Of a stretch of DNA of 55,517 bases, positions 32,533 to 40,838 are shown in pieces (position 1 is the stretch's first letter; every line of letters begins with the position of its first letter). Where the stretch lies: positions 1 to 55,517 of the forward strand of contig JAZNGA010000008.1 in assembly GCA_045576235.1 (NCBI GenBank). The letters run 5' to 3'. This stretch comes from SIG437 sp045576235. GTDB lineage: Bacteria; Bacillota; Clostridia; UBA1381; UBA9506. The position numbers and the translations under genes are program-made. The notes below the pieces were generated by a model, which saw nothing but the letters and a program-made list of their open reading frames with translations, was not told the DNA's origin and searched no databases.

Positions 32533-34764
32533 TTAACGGCGGTTTATAATCTCTGAAGCCAAACGCGCATCTTTTCCGGTCATCTCCTGAAGTTTTGCGC
32601 TGTTATTTAAAAGTTCACTTTTAACATTTTCATAGTTTTCCAAAAGCTGCAGAAATTCACCTTTAAGAGCTTCCTTTGTCACGAGAGAAACATCAATGTT
32701 TCTTTCTATCCCAAGATATTTTGCAATGTTTAAAACCTTCGGATCATATGAAATGTTAACTGTCGGAACTGCCATTTTAGCCGCATAAATCAGCGCGTGC
32801 AGTCTCATACAAAGCATGATGTCCATCTTTTTGACAATCGCCAAATGCTCACGCGGAGAAAGATTTCTTTCAATAACCTTGAAAGGAATTCCCATCTTTT
32901 CCCCAATTTCTTTTGAAATTGTCAAATCGTCAGGAGATTTAAGCGGAATAAAGACAGGAAACAAGCCATTATCTGTGCAAATTTCTTTTAAAGCCGCAGC
33001 GCAAACCTCTTTAAAGTCGGTTGCCGCTCCCTTCCATTCCCTCAGGCAGATTCCGACGCATTTTTTATCATCACCGATTCCCTCACTTCTAAAGATTTCC
33101 TCTGCTGATTCTTCTGAAGCCGGCTCAAGTGAAAAGGCAGGGTCAGCCGTCACGCATACCTTTTCCATATTAACTCCAAGTGATAAAAGCTCATCATATG
33201 AGCCATCTTCTCTTAAGGTTATTTTTTCGGCAAATTCCAAGACTTCCTTCGTTCTTTTTCTGTTTGACTCTTTTAAAACGGGACCGATTCCGTTTGCATA
33301 AATCATAATCGGAACGGAGCATTTTTTTGCAAGCTTAATCAAGCTAGTGTAGTACCATAGTGATTTTGAAGAGGTCACATCCTGAATGAGACTTCCTCCG
33401 CCCGAAATGAAAAGTCTTGACGACTTGATTGCTTTTTTAATCTTTAAGTAGTCATATCTGTTAACAGAATGAACTCCGTGCTCTTTAGCAGTTTCTGAAG
33501 GCGACTTTGAAAGCACACAGATTTTAATGTCTTCCTTTTCCTTTTTCAGATTTTCAATAATTCCCGATAAAAGAGCTTCATCACCTGAATTTCCAAAGCC
33601 ATAATAGCCTGAAATCACAGCGTCATATTTATAGCTATCTGCCGCCTGAACATACATTCTGATATTATCCTCTGCCATTTTAGAAAGCGAATATCTCGAC
33701 TTTATAATCTCCCTTGAAAATTCAGAAAGTCTCTTAATTTCCTGTTCATCAGCAGATAAAAGAGAAGACAGGTCTTCAAAAAGTCTTTCATCGCTTGAAG
33801 GCTCGCAGCCTCTGCAACAAAAATTTGTTTCAATGGAGACGGGGAGCTTATCAGAATCAAAAATGCCAATATAGCCCTCGTTTCCAGCAACAATAACCGG
33901 TTTAGCGCAAGACATCGCCTCAAGTGCCGAGCGCGAAACGCCGATAAAAACATCTGCCATAGCGGCAAATTTAAATATGTCCGTTCTTGCGCCCGTGAGC
34001 GTGACAAGTCTTTTGCCGACTCTTTCATTTAAGGCGTCTGTCTGCTGCTTAATCCTATCAAAAACATCTCCGCCGCCGACAATCACAATCTCGATGTCGG
34101 GAAAATCAGCGTAAATTTTCTCCGCTATGTTTAAAAGCCTGAAGGCAACCTCTGCTCTGTCGGAATCAAGCCTGCTTATGTAAACAACCTTGCGCGAATC
34201 AGGAGAGAGAGAAAACTCCTCTATTGCAGAAGAGAAGCTGGCATCAGGAGAAAATTTATCCGTGTCAATTCCGTTTATCGTGACGAAAATATCCATAGCA
34301 TTTGTGCCATAGTTGTCCATAAGATATGTCTTGATGTCCTCGCTGACTGCAACAGTCTTTTCGCCCCAGTTTGAAAGATATTTAAGTCCATAGCCTGTGT
34401 TAAAAACCCAATGTGCAGTCGTGACAAAAATAAAATCCATTGATTTCCGCAAAATGCCGCACAAAAACGCGGGAATTCTGCCGTGAGCGTGAACGATGTC
34501 AATCTTTTCTTTTTTAATGATGTTTCTTAAAATTTTAAGCGACGACAGCATCGCAAGCGGGTTTTTTGTGTATAACGGGGCTTCATAGTGCTTTATTCCA
34601 AGCGCAGAAGAAACTTCTTCATATTCGCCTCCGCCCGACACAAGCACAACATCAAAGCCCTTCTTTTTAAGCTCTGCCGAAAGCTCTAAAACATGAGTTT
34701 CAGCTCCCCCGATTGAAAAGCTCATAAGTGCCATAAGAATTTTTTTGTTTTTAATGTCTTCCAT
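32533..34764 (-). CDS. Fused GT4 glycosyltransferase and CsaB-type pyruvyl transferase
   Basis: Predicted 743 aa made of two enzymes. Residues about 8-370 are a GT-B family 4 glycosyltransferase (LMSFSIGGAETHVLELSAEL at the start, then HAHGRIPAF and GVSRSALEAMSCAKPVIVAG). Residues about 380-743 are a polysaccharide pyruvyl transferase of the CsaB type (ISGYYGFGNSGDEALLSGII, SGGGSLIQDVTSSKSLWYYT, MRLHALIYAAKMAVP). CsaB puts ketal pyruvate on wall polymers, which bind SLH-domain proteins. The two activities are normally on separate genes. No SLH-domain gene is in the window. ATG 34764 follows GGAGG. It heads the leftward gene series; its promoter is not clear. Confidence 0.9.
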   Translation of the reverse strand: MEDIKNKKILMALMSFSIGGAETHVLELSAELKKKGFDVVLVSGGGEYEEVSSALGIKHYEAPLYTKNPLAMLSSLKILRNIIKKEKIDIVHAHGRIPAFLCGILRKSMDFIFVTTAHWVFNTGYGLKYLSNWGEKTVAVSEDIKTYLMDNYGTNAMDIFVTINGIDTDKFSPDASFSSAIEEFSLSPDSRKVVYISRLDSDRAEVAFRLLNIAEKIYADFPDIEIVIVGGGDVFDRIKQQTDALNERVGKRLVTLTGARTDIFKFAAMADVFIGVSRSALEAMSCAKPVIVAGNEGYIGIFDSDKLPVSIETNFCCRGCEPSSDERLFEDLSSLLSADEQEIKRLSEFSREIIKSRYSLSKMAEDNIRMYVQAADSYKYDAVISGYYGFGNSGDEALLSGIIENLKKEKEDIKICVLSKSPSETAKEHGVHSVNRYDYLKIKKAIKSSRLFISGGGSLIQDVTSSKSLWYYTSLIKLAKKCSVPIMIYANGIGPVLKESNRKRTKEVLEFAEKITLREDGSYDELLSLGVNMEKVCVTADPAFSLEPASEESAEEIFRSEGIGDDKKCVGICLREWKGAATDFKEVCAAALKEICTDNGLFPVFIPLKSPDDLTISKEIGEKMGIPFKVIERNLSPREHLAIVKKMDIMLCMRLHALIYAAKMAVPTVNISYDPKVLNIAKYLGIERNIDVSLVTKEALKGEFLQLLENYENVKSELLNNSAKLQEMTGKDARLASEIINRR

Positions 34765-34889
34765 AATGGCCTCCTGCACCCTGATTTTTAAAAAATAGTT
34801 AAAAAATCGATAAATTATACCATAATAATTCTACATTTTTCTTCTTCAAAAGTCAATGAATTTAACGGAATTGAAATGGAATTGAAACA

Positions 34890-34919
34890 TAAAAAAAACA
34901 GGGATGAAAAATCCCCGTT
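34890..34919 (-). terminator. Terminator of lonB
   Basis: On the reverse strand, a hairpin pairing 34919-34911 with 34905-34897 (one mismatch) runs into a run of Ts. It separates lonB from the GT4-CsaB gene. Confidence 0.75.
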
Positions 34920-34920
34920 T

Positions 34921-36621
34921 TCACAAGCTCAAATCTTCCTTTGCTGTCGCAACTGCCGCAGGAAGAGCCGCCGCAATGTTTTCTCCCGCGTTCTCTGTCA
35001 CAACTGATGAAACGCTTTCTGTCGAAAATTCGAAAACTCTTTTAAAAACATCGTCTATGGTCTCTGCCGCCACGATTTCGATGTCAAACCGCTCAAGTGA
35101 TTTATCGTAATTATCCTTCGGTATAAACACACATTTAGCGCCCGATGCCTTTGCCGCCGCAATTTTTTCCACGACTCCGCCAACAGGTCTGACCTTTCCT
35201 AAAATTGAAATCTCCCCCGTCATCGCAACATCGTTTCTGACGGGCTTTTTCGTAATGGCAGAATAGACAGCCGTGGCAATGGCAATGCCTGCCGAAGGTC
35301 CGTCAACGGGAGATGAGCCGGGGAAATTGATGTGAATGTCTAACTCTGATGTATCAATCCCATAAAGCCTTTTTAAAACGGTCATCATATTTTGGGCAGA
35401 GTTCTGAGCCGAGCTGCTTTTTGAAAGCGTCTGTGACGATGTCTTAATCTCCTGCCTTTCAACAATTCCCGTGACGGTGAGCTTCCCTTCTCCTTTTTCA
35501 GCACTTGCCTCAACATCAATCAAAACGCCTTGATTCCCTCCAAAAACAGCAAGTCCGTTCACAACTCCGACAAATTTGTTTTGAGAAACTTTTTTCTCCG
35601 CTTTTTTCGGAAAATGACCAAACTCCGCAACCCACTTAACATCTCTTTCTTCAATCTCATATCTTCCTTCAAGCGATGCAACGCTTCCTGCCGTCTGAAT
35701 TATGTTAACTGCATCTCTCCCATTTTGCGCATAGCTGCAAACGAGATGCAGCGCCTCATCCGTGGCAGCAAAACTTCCTTTTTTTGCCGCATTTTTTGAA
35801 ATTTTGTAAATGTGCTCTTCTGTAAGTGGCGAAAAAAATATTTCCACACACCTTGACCTGATGGCAGGCGGAATGTCTTCAGGCCTTTTCGTTGTTGCGC
35901 CGCAGAGCCTGAAATCAGCAGGAAGTCCTTGCTGGAAAACCTCGTGAACATAAGGCGGAATGTCTGAGTTGCCGCTTGAATAATATGAGCTTTCCAAAAA
36001 AACCTTTCTGTCCTCTAAAACCTTTAAAAGCTTATTCATTTCAACGGGATGCATCTCTCCGATTTCATCAATAAAAAGAATTCCCCCGTGAGCCTTGGTC
36101 ACAGCTCCCGGCTTTGGGCGCGGCACTCCCGCAGGCCCATATGCCCCCGCCCCCTGATAAATCGGGTCGTGAACAGAGCCGATTAGCGGGTCGGCAATTC
36201 CCCGTTCATCAAAATGGAGCGTCGTCGCATCAAGCTCCACAAACTTTGCCATTTTGGAAAATGGTGACCTTTGCGACTGTTTTGCCTCTTCTAAAATCAC
36301 TCTTGCAGCCGCAGTTTTGCCCACTCCGGGAGGACCATAAATCAAAACATGCTGTGGGTTTGGTCCGCAAAGTGCCGCCCGCAGAGCCTTGATTCCGTCA
36401 CTCTGACCTATGACATCATCAAGCTTGTCAGGCCTTGTCTTTTCAGATAACGGCTTTGAAAGCTCAACTTTTTTTAAATTCCTCAGCTTTTCAAGCTCTC
36501 TTTTTGAATCGTCTTCAATAGAGGTTTTGCTCGTCTTCTGGGTTCTTAACATACTAAAAAAATACATTCCGCAAATGGTTGTGAAAAACATCTGTATCAC
36601 AATTAAAACTGTGTTTATCAT
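34921..36621 (-). CDS. lonB: LonB-type ATP-dependent protease
   Basis: Predicted 566 aa. An N-terminal hydrophobic segment (about 3-23) is followed by an AAA+ module with Walker A YGPPGVGKTA, Walker B GGILFIDEIGEM and sensor/arginine-finger IPPAIRSRCVE. The C-terminal Lon peptidase domain has the catalytic Ser in DGPSAGIAIATA and Lys in AKASGAKCVFIP. In B. subtilis LonB belongs to the forespore sigma-F regulon and degrades regulators. There is no Lon N-terminal domain, as expected for LonB. It diverges from an AraC gene; I found no convincing sigma-F promoter upstream. Confidence 0.92.
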   Translation of the reverse strand: MINTVLIVIQMFFTTICGMYFFSMLRTQKTSKTSIEDDSKRELEKLRNLKKVELSKPLSEKTRPDKLDDVIGQSDGIKALRAALCGPNPQHVLIYGPPGVGKTAAARVILEEAKQSQRSPFSKMAKFVELDATTLHFDERGIADPLIGSVHDPIYQGAGAYGPAGVPRPKPGAVTKAHGGILFIDEIGEMHPVEMNKLLKVLEDRKVFLESSYYSSGNSDIPPYVHEVFQQGLPADFRLCGATTKRPEDIPPAIRSRCVEIFFSPLTEEHIYKISKNAAKKGSFAATDEALHLVCSYAQNGRDAVNIIQTAGSVASLEGRYEIEERDVKWVAEFGHFPKKAEKKVSQNKFVGVVNGLAVFGGNQGVLIDVEASAEKGEGKLTVTGIVERQEIKTSSQTLSKSSSAQNSAQNMMTVLKRLYGIDTSELDIHINFPGSSPVDGPSAGIAIATAVYSAITKKPVRNDVAMTGEISILGKVRPVGGVVEKIAAAKASGAKCVFIPKDNYDKSLERFDIEIVAAETIDDVFKRVFEFSTESVSSVVTENAGENIAAALPAAVATAKEDLSL

Positions 36622-36736
36622 AGCTTGCCTCCTGCGCTTTTAATCTTTTAATATTATTGACTTGTTTGCTTCAATTATCCATCAACTTTTGAAATTTCGT
36701 GGCAGATTATTGCTTTCAAATTAAAAATAAGATTAA

Positions 36737-36765
36737 TTGACAAATGTTACTGATTTTGCTATACT
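36737..36765 (+). promoter_or_regulatory. Promoter of the AraC-family gene
   Basis: TTGACA (36737-36742), exactly 17 bases, TATACT (36760-36765), about 30 bases before the start codon. Confidence 0.85.
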
Positions 36766-36800
36766 TAATTTGTCGCTTTTAAAAAAAGCAGGAGGTGAAG

Positions 36801-37679
36801 ATGATGGAAAATTATAACAAAATAAAAGTCTATGACTATCTTTCTTTAAGCAAGATAGTGGCAATTTTGCCGCTTCTCATTTCAAAAGACAGCGTCTTCC
36901 AGCCTGAATCCCACAATTTCTGGGAATTTATCTATGTCCGCTCGGGAACTCTCCGTTTAACTGCCGACGACAAGGAATATGTCCTTTCAGAAAACAGAAT
37001 AATTTTCTATCCTCCAAACACGGTTCACTCCTGGCGTGCAGAAACTGAAAGCTGCACGATTGATGTCTTAAGCTTTGAGACAAACTCCCAGGAAATGAAC
37101 TATTTCTGCACAACACCAATCAAGCTGACAGATTCAGAAGCTCTTCTTCTGTCTAAAATTTTTGCAGAGGCTTCCGAAATTTTAACGACAATCCCCCCGG
37201 ATGCGCCAATTAAAGGTCAAACGCTGAAGGCAGAAACACCTATTTATAAATTGCAGCATGTGAAAAAACAGATTGAGCTTTTTTTGATTGAAATTTTCAA
37301 CAGAACAACGCCTTTTGATGCCCACGAGCTGCTCAACAGGAAAAGGCTTAAAAGCGCCGCTAAAATCAATGAAAGAATCATCAGATGCCTTGAGGAAAAT
37401 GTTGACAAAAATCTTTCACTAGAACAAATCGGCTTGCTGACGGGAATCAGCGTCACCCACATGAAGCGTTCCTTTAAAAATCTCCATGACGGAGGAATCA
37501 TCGACTATTTCATTTTGCTTAAAATTGACAAAGCAAAAAAACTGATAGCAGAAACCGAGCTTTTATTCACAGAGATTTCAAACCTGCTTTCTTTCAGCTC
37601 AAGCGCATATTTTTCAAGAACCTTTAAGAAAAAAACGGGGCTGACTCCGTCTGAATATCTCCGCAAGGTTAATCGCTAA
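36801..37679 (+). CDS. AraC-family transcriptional regulator
   Basis: Predicted 292 aa. The N-terminal half is a cupin-type sensor domain (VRSGTLRLTADDKEYVLSENRI, YPPNTVHSWR). The C-terminal ~100 residues are two helix-turn-helix motifs (NLSLEQIGLLTGISVTHMKRS and EISNLLSFSSSAYFSRTFKK), then TGLTPSEYLRK, the AraC signature. It likely responds to a small ligand such as a sugar. GGAGGTG is at 36791-36797; ATG 36804 is the alternative start. It stands alone between its own promoter and a two-way terminator, so its target is not evident. The divergent lonB is unlikely to be the target. Confidence 0.92.
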   Translation: MMENYNKIKVYDYLSLSKIVAILPLLISKDSVFQPESHNFWEFIYVRSGTLRLTADDKEYVLSENRIIFYPPNTVHSWRAETESCTIDVLSFETNSQEMNYFCTTPIKLTDSEALLLSKIFAEASEILTTIPPDAPIKGQTLKAETPIYKLQHVKKQIELFLIEIFNRTTPFDAHELLNRKRLKSAAKINERIIRCLEENVDKNLSLEQIGLLTGISVTHMKRSFKNLHDGGIIDYFILLKIDKAKKLIAETELLFTEISNLLSFSSSAYFSRTFKKKTGLTPSEYLRKVNR

Positions 37680-37692
37680 AAGCATATAAAAC

Positions 37693-37730
37693 AAAAAAGG
37701 AATTCGCAGATTAAACGAATTCCTTTTTTT
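37693..37730. terminator. Two-way terminator between araC-type gene and deacetylase gene
   Basis: A 14-bp stem, 37693-37706 with 37716-37729, with A/T runs on both outer sides. Confidence 0.9.
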
Positions 37731-37768
37731 GTTAACACTTCTTTTTATCTTTATCCTTCCTTAAAAAC

Positions 37769-38899
37769 TCATCGTTCCTTCCAGTTATATGGCGTCATTT
37801 CATCCGTTATTGCAACGGGATAGTAGCCTCTGTTTTTTAAATATGTAACAAGTGAATCGAGGCAATAAACCACATTTGTCTTATCGTGAAACAAAACAAC
37901 GGGCACGCCGCTTACCTTATTAATTCCGTTAACCGCATTATTATAAATCGTCTGCGAGCCGACATTTGCTCTCAAAGAATCCCCCGAATCAACATTCCAG
38001 TCCCACATCAGATAGCCGGAATTTTTAAGGTTTTCATATTGCGCGCGAGATAAATTAGGCGAGCTTCCGTAGGGCACTCGGACAATGCTTGAGCCATCTC
38101 CCAAAATGCTTTTTAAGGTTATGTTTGCAAGCCCCATCTCGTCTGCAGGCGCCCACGCCGAGCCATAAAATTTCGAGTGGACATGCGTCACGCCATGGAG
38201 AGCAACCGTGTGACCTTCTGCTTTAATTCTTCTGACGATTTCAGGATATTTTTTCATATTTCCCGAAAGCATAAAAAATGTTGCTTTGGCATTATGTTTT
38301 TTCAAAATATCTAAAATCACGGGCGTGTTTTTAGGACTCGGTCCGTCGTCAAAGGTCAAATATATCTGTTTTGAGCCTTTGGGAACAAACGGGGAAAAAT
38401 TCCACTTCTCTCTGTTAATCCGAAGCAAAAACTTTGCTAAAACCTCCTGATTTGTCATTTTCTCCTTGCCGTTTGTGATTCGGAGGAGCTTTCCTTCAGG
38501 AAGATAAGACACGCCAAACCCAAGCGCCTCAGCGCAAGGCTCAAGCGGAACCATTAAAACATCATTTGAGCGATAGAATTTAATGCTTAAAGTTTTAGCT
38601 GGCATCTCCAAAAGATTTTTCGTTTCAAAAGCCTTGACCTTCCAGAGCCCTCTGCTTATGATAAGACACTTCTCTTTGTCTTCCCATTCTGTTTTGAAGC
38701 CGAATTCATCGCTGAGAATGTAGTCGGGGACATATGTGTAGCCCGCTATCGTGAATGCACGCTCATCTCCAAAGGTGACAGCCTCATCATTATTAACCAC
38801 AAAAATATATTCATTCAGATTATCAGGATGAGCAACCGCGCTCTGAAAAAATGATAAAATTAAAATCATTGCTAAAATCACAGAAAAACATTTTTTCAT
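37769..38899 (-). CDS. Secreted polysaccharide deacetylase with stalk domain
   Basis: Predicted 376 aa. A signal peptide is present at about 1-23. A copper amine oxidase N-terminal-like domain spans about 30-130 (VTFGDERAFTIAGYTYVPDY, MVPLEPCAEALGFGVSY). The NodB deacetylase domain begins near 155: YLTFDDGPSPKNTPVILDIL carries the Asp-Asp metal/base pair, GHTVALHGVTHVHS the His pair, and VRVPYGSS the next motif. It removes acetyl groups from peptidoglycan or another wall polymer. The family also contains PdaA, used in the cortex; the stalk domain argues against a direct PdaA equivalent. It has a perfect consensus promoter. Confidence 0.92.
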   Translation of the reverse strand: MKKCFSVILAMILILSFFQSAVAHPDNLNEYIFVVNNDEAVTFGDERAFTIAGYTYVPDYILSDEFGFKTEWEDKEKCLIISRGLWKVKAFETKNLLEMPAKTLSIKFYRSNDVLMVPLEPCAEALGFGVSYLPEGKLLRITNGKEKMTNQEVLAKFLLRINREKWNFSPFVPKGSKQIYLTFDDGPSPKNTPVILDILKKHNAKATFFMLSGNMKKYPEIVRRIKAEGHTVALHGVTHVHSKFYGSAWAPADEMGLANITLKSILGDGSSIVRVPYGSSPNLSRAQYENLKNSGYLMWDWNVDSGDSLRANVGSQTIYNNAVNGINKVSGVPVVLFHDKTNVVYCLDSLVTYLKNRGYYPVAITDEMTPYNWKER

Positions 38900-38969
38900 A
38901 AAAGCTTAACCTCCTTTTTCTGCAACTCTTTTGCTGAAAAACGCAAAAAAATCTCACATTTCCAAAGCT

Positions 38970-38998
38970 ATTATAATAAAAAACTGTTTTTTTGTCAA
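38970..38998 (-). promoter_or_regulatory. Promoter of the deacetylase gene
   Basis: On the reverse strand, TTGACA (38998-38993), 17-base spacer, TATAAT (38975-38970): a full consensus promoter about 70 bases upstream of the start codon. Confidence 0.9.
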
Positions 38999-39034
38999 CT
39001 ATGGGCTTTTGTCAGCCTGAAATTATCATATTTC

Positions 39035-39064
39035 TTGACTTATGCGTGCCATTCATAGTATAAT
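39035..39064 (+). promoter_or_regulatory. Promoter of miaB
   Basis: TTGACT (39035-39040), 18-base spacer, TATAAT (39059-39064). It places transcription start after 39070, so the frame opening at 39042 cannot be the start codon; ATG 39084 is. Confidence 0.8.
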
Positions 39065-39083
39065 ACGATTTGGAGGCGATGAA

Positions 39084-40502
39084 ATGCAGAAAAAAGCACA
39101 ACATCTGTCATATAACGACGATAACGAACAAATTGAATATATTAAAAGAGTCAAAGGCTATTATCTCTCAAGCGGAAAAAAGCCGCTGGCTATAGTCCAC
39201 ACTTTTGGCTGTCAGCAAAACGAAAATGATTCGGAGCGCATCAAGGGAATTTTGGAAAAAATGGGCTTTGGCTTTTCTGATGACGACGAAAATGCAGACT
39301 TCATTCTGTTTAACACCTGTGCTGTGCGCGAAGGTGCTGAAGACAGAGTCTTGGGAAATCTTGGCGCTTTAAAGCATTTAGCATTAAGAAAGCCCGGCAT
39401 AATAATCGGCATCTGCGGCTGCATGATGCAGCAGGAACACATGGTTAAAAGAATAAAATCAAAATATAAGCATGTCAGCGTCGTCTTCGGAACGCACACG
39501 CTCCACAAGCTTCCGCAGATTCTTTTCGAGGCTATCAGCAGCGAGAAAGCCATCATTGATGTCTGCGATGCCCACGGCGACATAATTGAAGACATCCCCA
39601 TCTGCCGTGACGCTTCTTCTCCAAAAGCGTGGGTGTCTGTTATGTATGGCTGCAACAACTTCTGCTCATATTGCATAGTGCCCTACACAAGAGGCAGAGA
39701 GCGCTCAAGAAAAGCAGACGATGTCATAGAAGAGATTAAAGGCATTGTTAAAAGCGGCGTGACGGAAATCACGCTTTTAGGGCAAAATGTCAATTCATAT
39801 GGCAAGGATTTGAATGAAGAAATAGATTTTGCTTGTCTTTTAAGGCGCGCAAACGAAATCGAAGGACTAAAAAGAATTCGCTTCATGACATCTCACCCCA
39901 AGGATATGACAGATAGCTTGATTGATGCAATGGCAGAATGTGACAAGGTCTGCAATCAGCTTCATCTTCCATTTCAGGCGGGAAGCAACAGAATTTTAAA
40001 GCTTATGAACAGAAAATATACGAAGGAAGACTATCTTGCCCTCGTTGAAAAAATCAAATCAAAAATGCCTGAAATTTCTCTTTCATCTGATGTCATAGTA
40101 GGTTTTCCGAATGAAACAAAGGAAGATTTTGAAGAGACAATCGATGTTTTGGAAAAGGTTCGTTTTGACACGATTTTCTCATTCATTTATTCAAAACGCT
40201 CAGGAACGCCCGCCGCTATAATGGAAGACTCCATTTCAGACGAAGAAAAGCACGCAAATTTTGACAGACTTTTAGAAGTTCAAAACAGAATTTCGCGCGA
40301 AATCAATGAATCATATGGCGAAAAGACAGTTGAAGTTTTAGTCGAAGGACCAAGCAAAACGAACCACGAAATTTTCTCAGGAAGAACGGAAACGGGAAAA
40401 ACAGTCAACTTCCCCGCATCAAGCGAAACGAAAATCGGCGACTATGTTTTTGTTAAAATAACTAAAGTGAACACTTGGTCTTTAGACGGTGAAATCGTCT
40501 GA
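39084..40502 (+). CDS. miaB: tRNA-2-methylthio-N6-dimethylallyladenosine synthase
   Basis: Predicted 472-aa radical-SAM methylthiotransferase. The N-terminal UPF0004 domain has HTFGCQQNENDSERIKGIL with three Cys ligands including those in NTCAVREGA and GICGCMMQ. The radical-SAM motif is YGCNNFCSYCIVPYTRG, and a TRAM domain ends the protein (VEVLVEGPSK onward). It adds a methylthio group to i6A37 of tRNAs. The match fits MiaB better than MtaB, judging from the CQQNENDSE pattern. ATG 39084 follows GGAGGCG. mutS and other common neighbours are absent. Confidence 0.95.
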   Translation: MQKKAQHLSYNDDNEQIEYIKRVKGYYLSSGKKPLAIVHTFGCQQNENDSERIKGILEKMGFGFSDDDENADFILFNTCAVREGAEDRVLGNLGALKHLALRKPGIIIGICGCMMQQEHMVKRIKSKYKHVSVVFGTHTLHKLPQILFEAISSEKAIIDVCDAHGDIIEDIPICRDASSPKAWVSVMYGCNNFCSYCIVPYTRGRERSRKADDVIEEIKGIVKSGVTEITLLGQNVNSYGKDLNEEIDFACLLRRANEIEGLKRIRFMTSHPKDMTDSLIDAMAECDKVCNQLHLPFQAGSNRILKLMNRKYTKEDYLALVEKIKSKMPEISLSSDVIVGFPNETKEDFEETIDVLEKVRFDTIFSFIYSKRSGTPAAIMEDSISDEEKHANFDRLLEVQNRISREINESYGEKTVEVLVEGPSKTNHEIFSGRTETGKTVNFPASSETKIGDYVFVKITKVNTWSLDGEIV

Positions 40503-40552
40503 GTAGGATGAGATGATAGATAATAGCGCAGTCAGTAAATTCCAATCACACG

Positions 40553-40591
40553 AAAAGAGGCTGTTTAAAAAATTTTTAAACAGCCTCTTTT
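40553..40591. terminator. Two-way terminator between miaB and topA
   Basis: An 18-bp perfect stem, 40553-40570 with 40574-40591, rich in A and T at both outer ends so it works in either direction. Confidence 0.92.
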
Positions 40592-40620
40592 TAGGGGATA
40601 GTTAAAAATGATTCAGAATG

Positions 40621-40693
40621 AACAAACTGAGCCAAAGCGAAGCTTTGGGTTACCCGAAGCTGTATGTTTATACAGCGAGAGGCGAAGTTTGTT
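40621..40693. repeat. Three-way palindromic structure
   Basis: The outer stem AACAAACT (40621-40628)/AGTTTGTT (40686-40693) encloses two perfect hairpins, CCAAAGC/GCTTTGG (40632-40638/40642-40648) and GCTGTAT/ATACAGC (40659-40665/40670-40676). It is similar in plan to 226-316. It may be a mobile palindromic repeat or part of a 3' UTR. Confidence 0.5.
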
Positions 40694-40838
40694 TATAGCA
40701 AAAAGAATAGATTTAAATGAAAAATTGAATTTATGAAATTTTTCTACATTATTTTTCAACCTAATGCTTTCTTGAAAGCTTAAGCATTAACAATTTCGTT
40801 TCTTTTTGCGGTCTGGACTTTTTTAACATCCCCGTTTT

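Larger units (their letters stand above)
40503..40838. other. 336-base intergenic region between convergent miaB and topA
   Basis: It contains a two-way terminator (40553-40591), a three-way palindromic structure (40621-40693) and a hairpin TAATGCTT/AAGCATTA (40762-40769/40782-40789). No coding sequence is supported. Confidence 0.7.

Noticed and set aside
32816..33301. + strand frame of 161 codons inside the GT4-CsaB gene
   Set aside because: It is a shadow of the pyruvyl transferase domain; Ser/Pro-rich composition is typical of antisense frames here.
36622..36736. Sigma-F promoter for lonB
   Set aside because: No convincing sigma-F -35/-10 pair on the reverse strand; a weak TTGAAG/TTAAAA pair was not persuasive.
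39212..39676. Reverse-strand frame of 154 codons within miaB
   Set aside because: It lies wholly inside miaB, which has intact motifs; no ribosome site and no family pattern.
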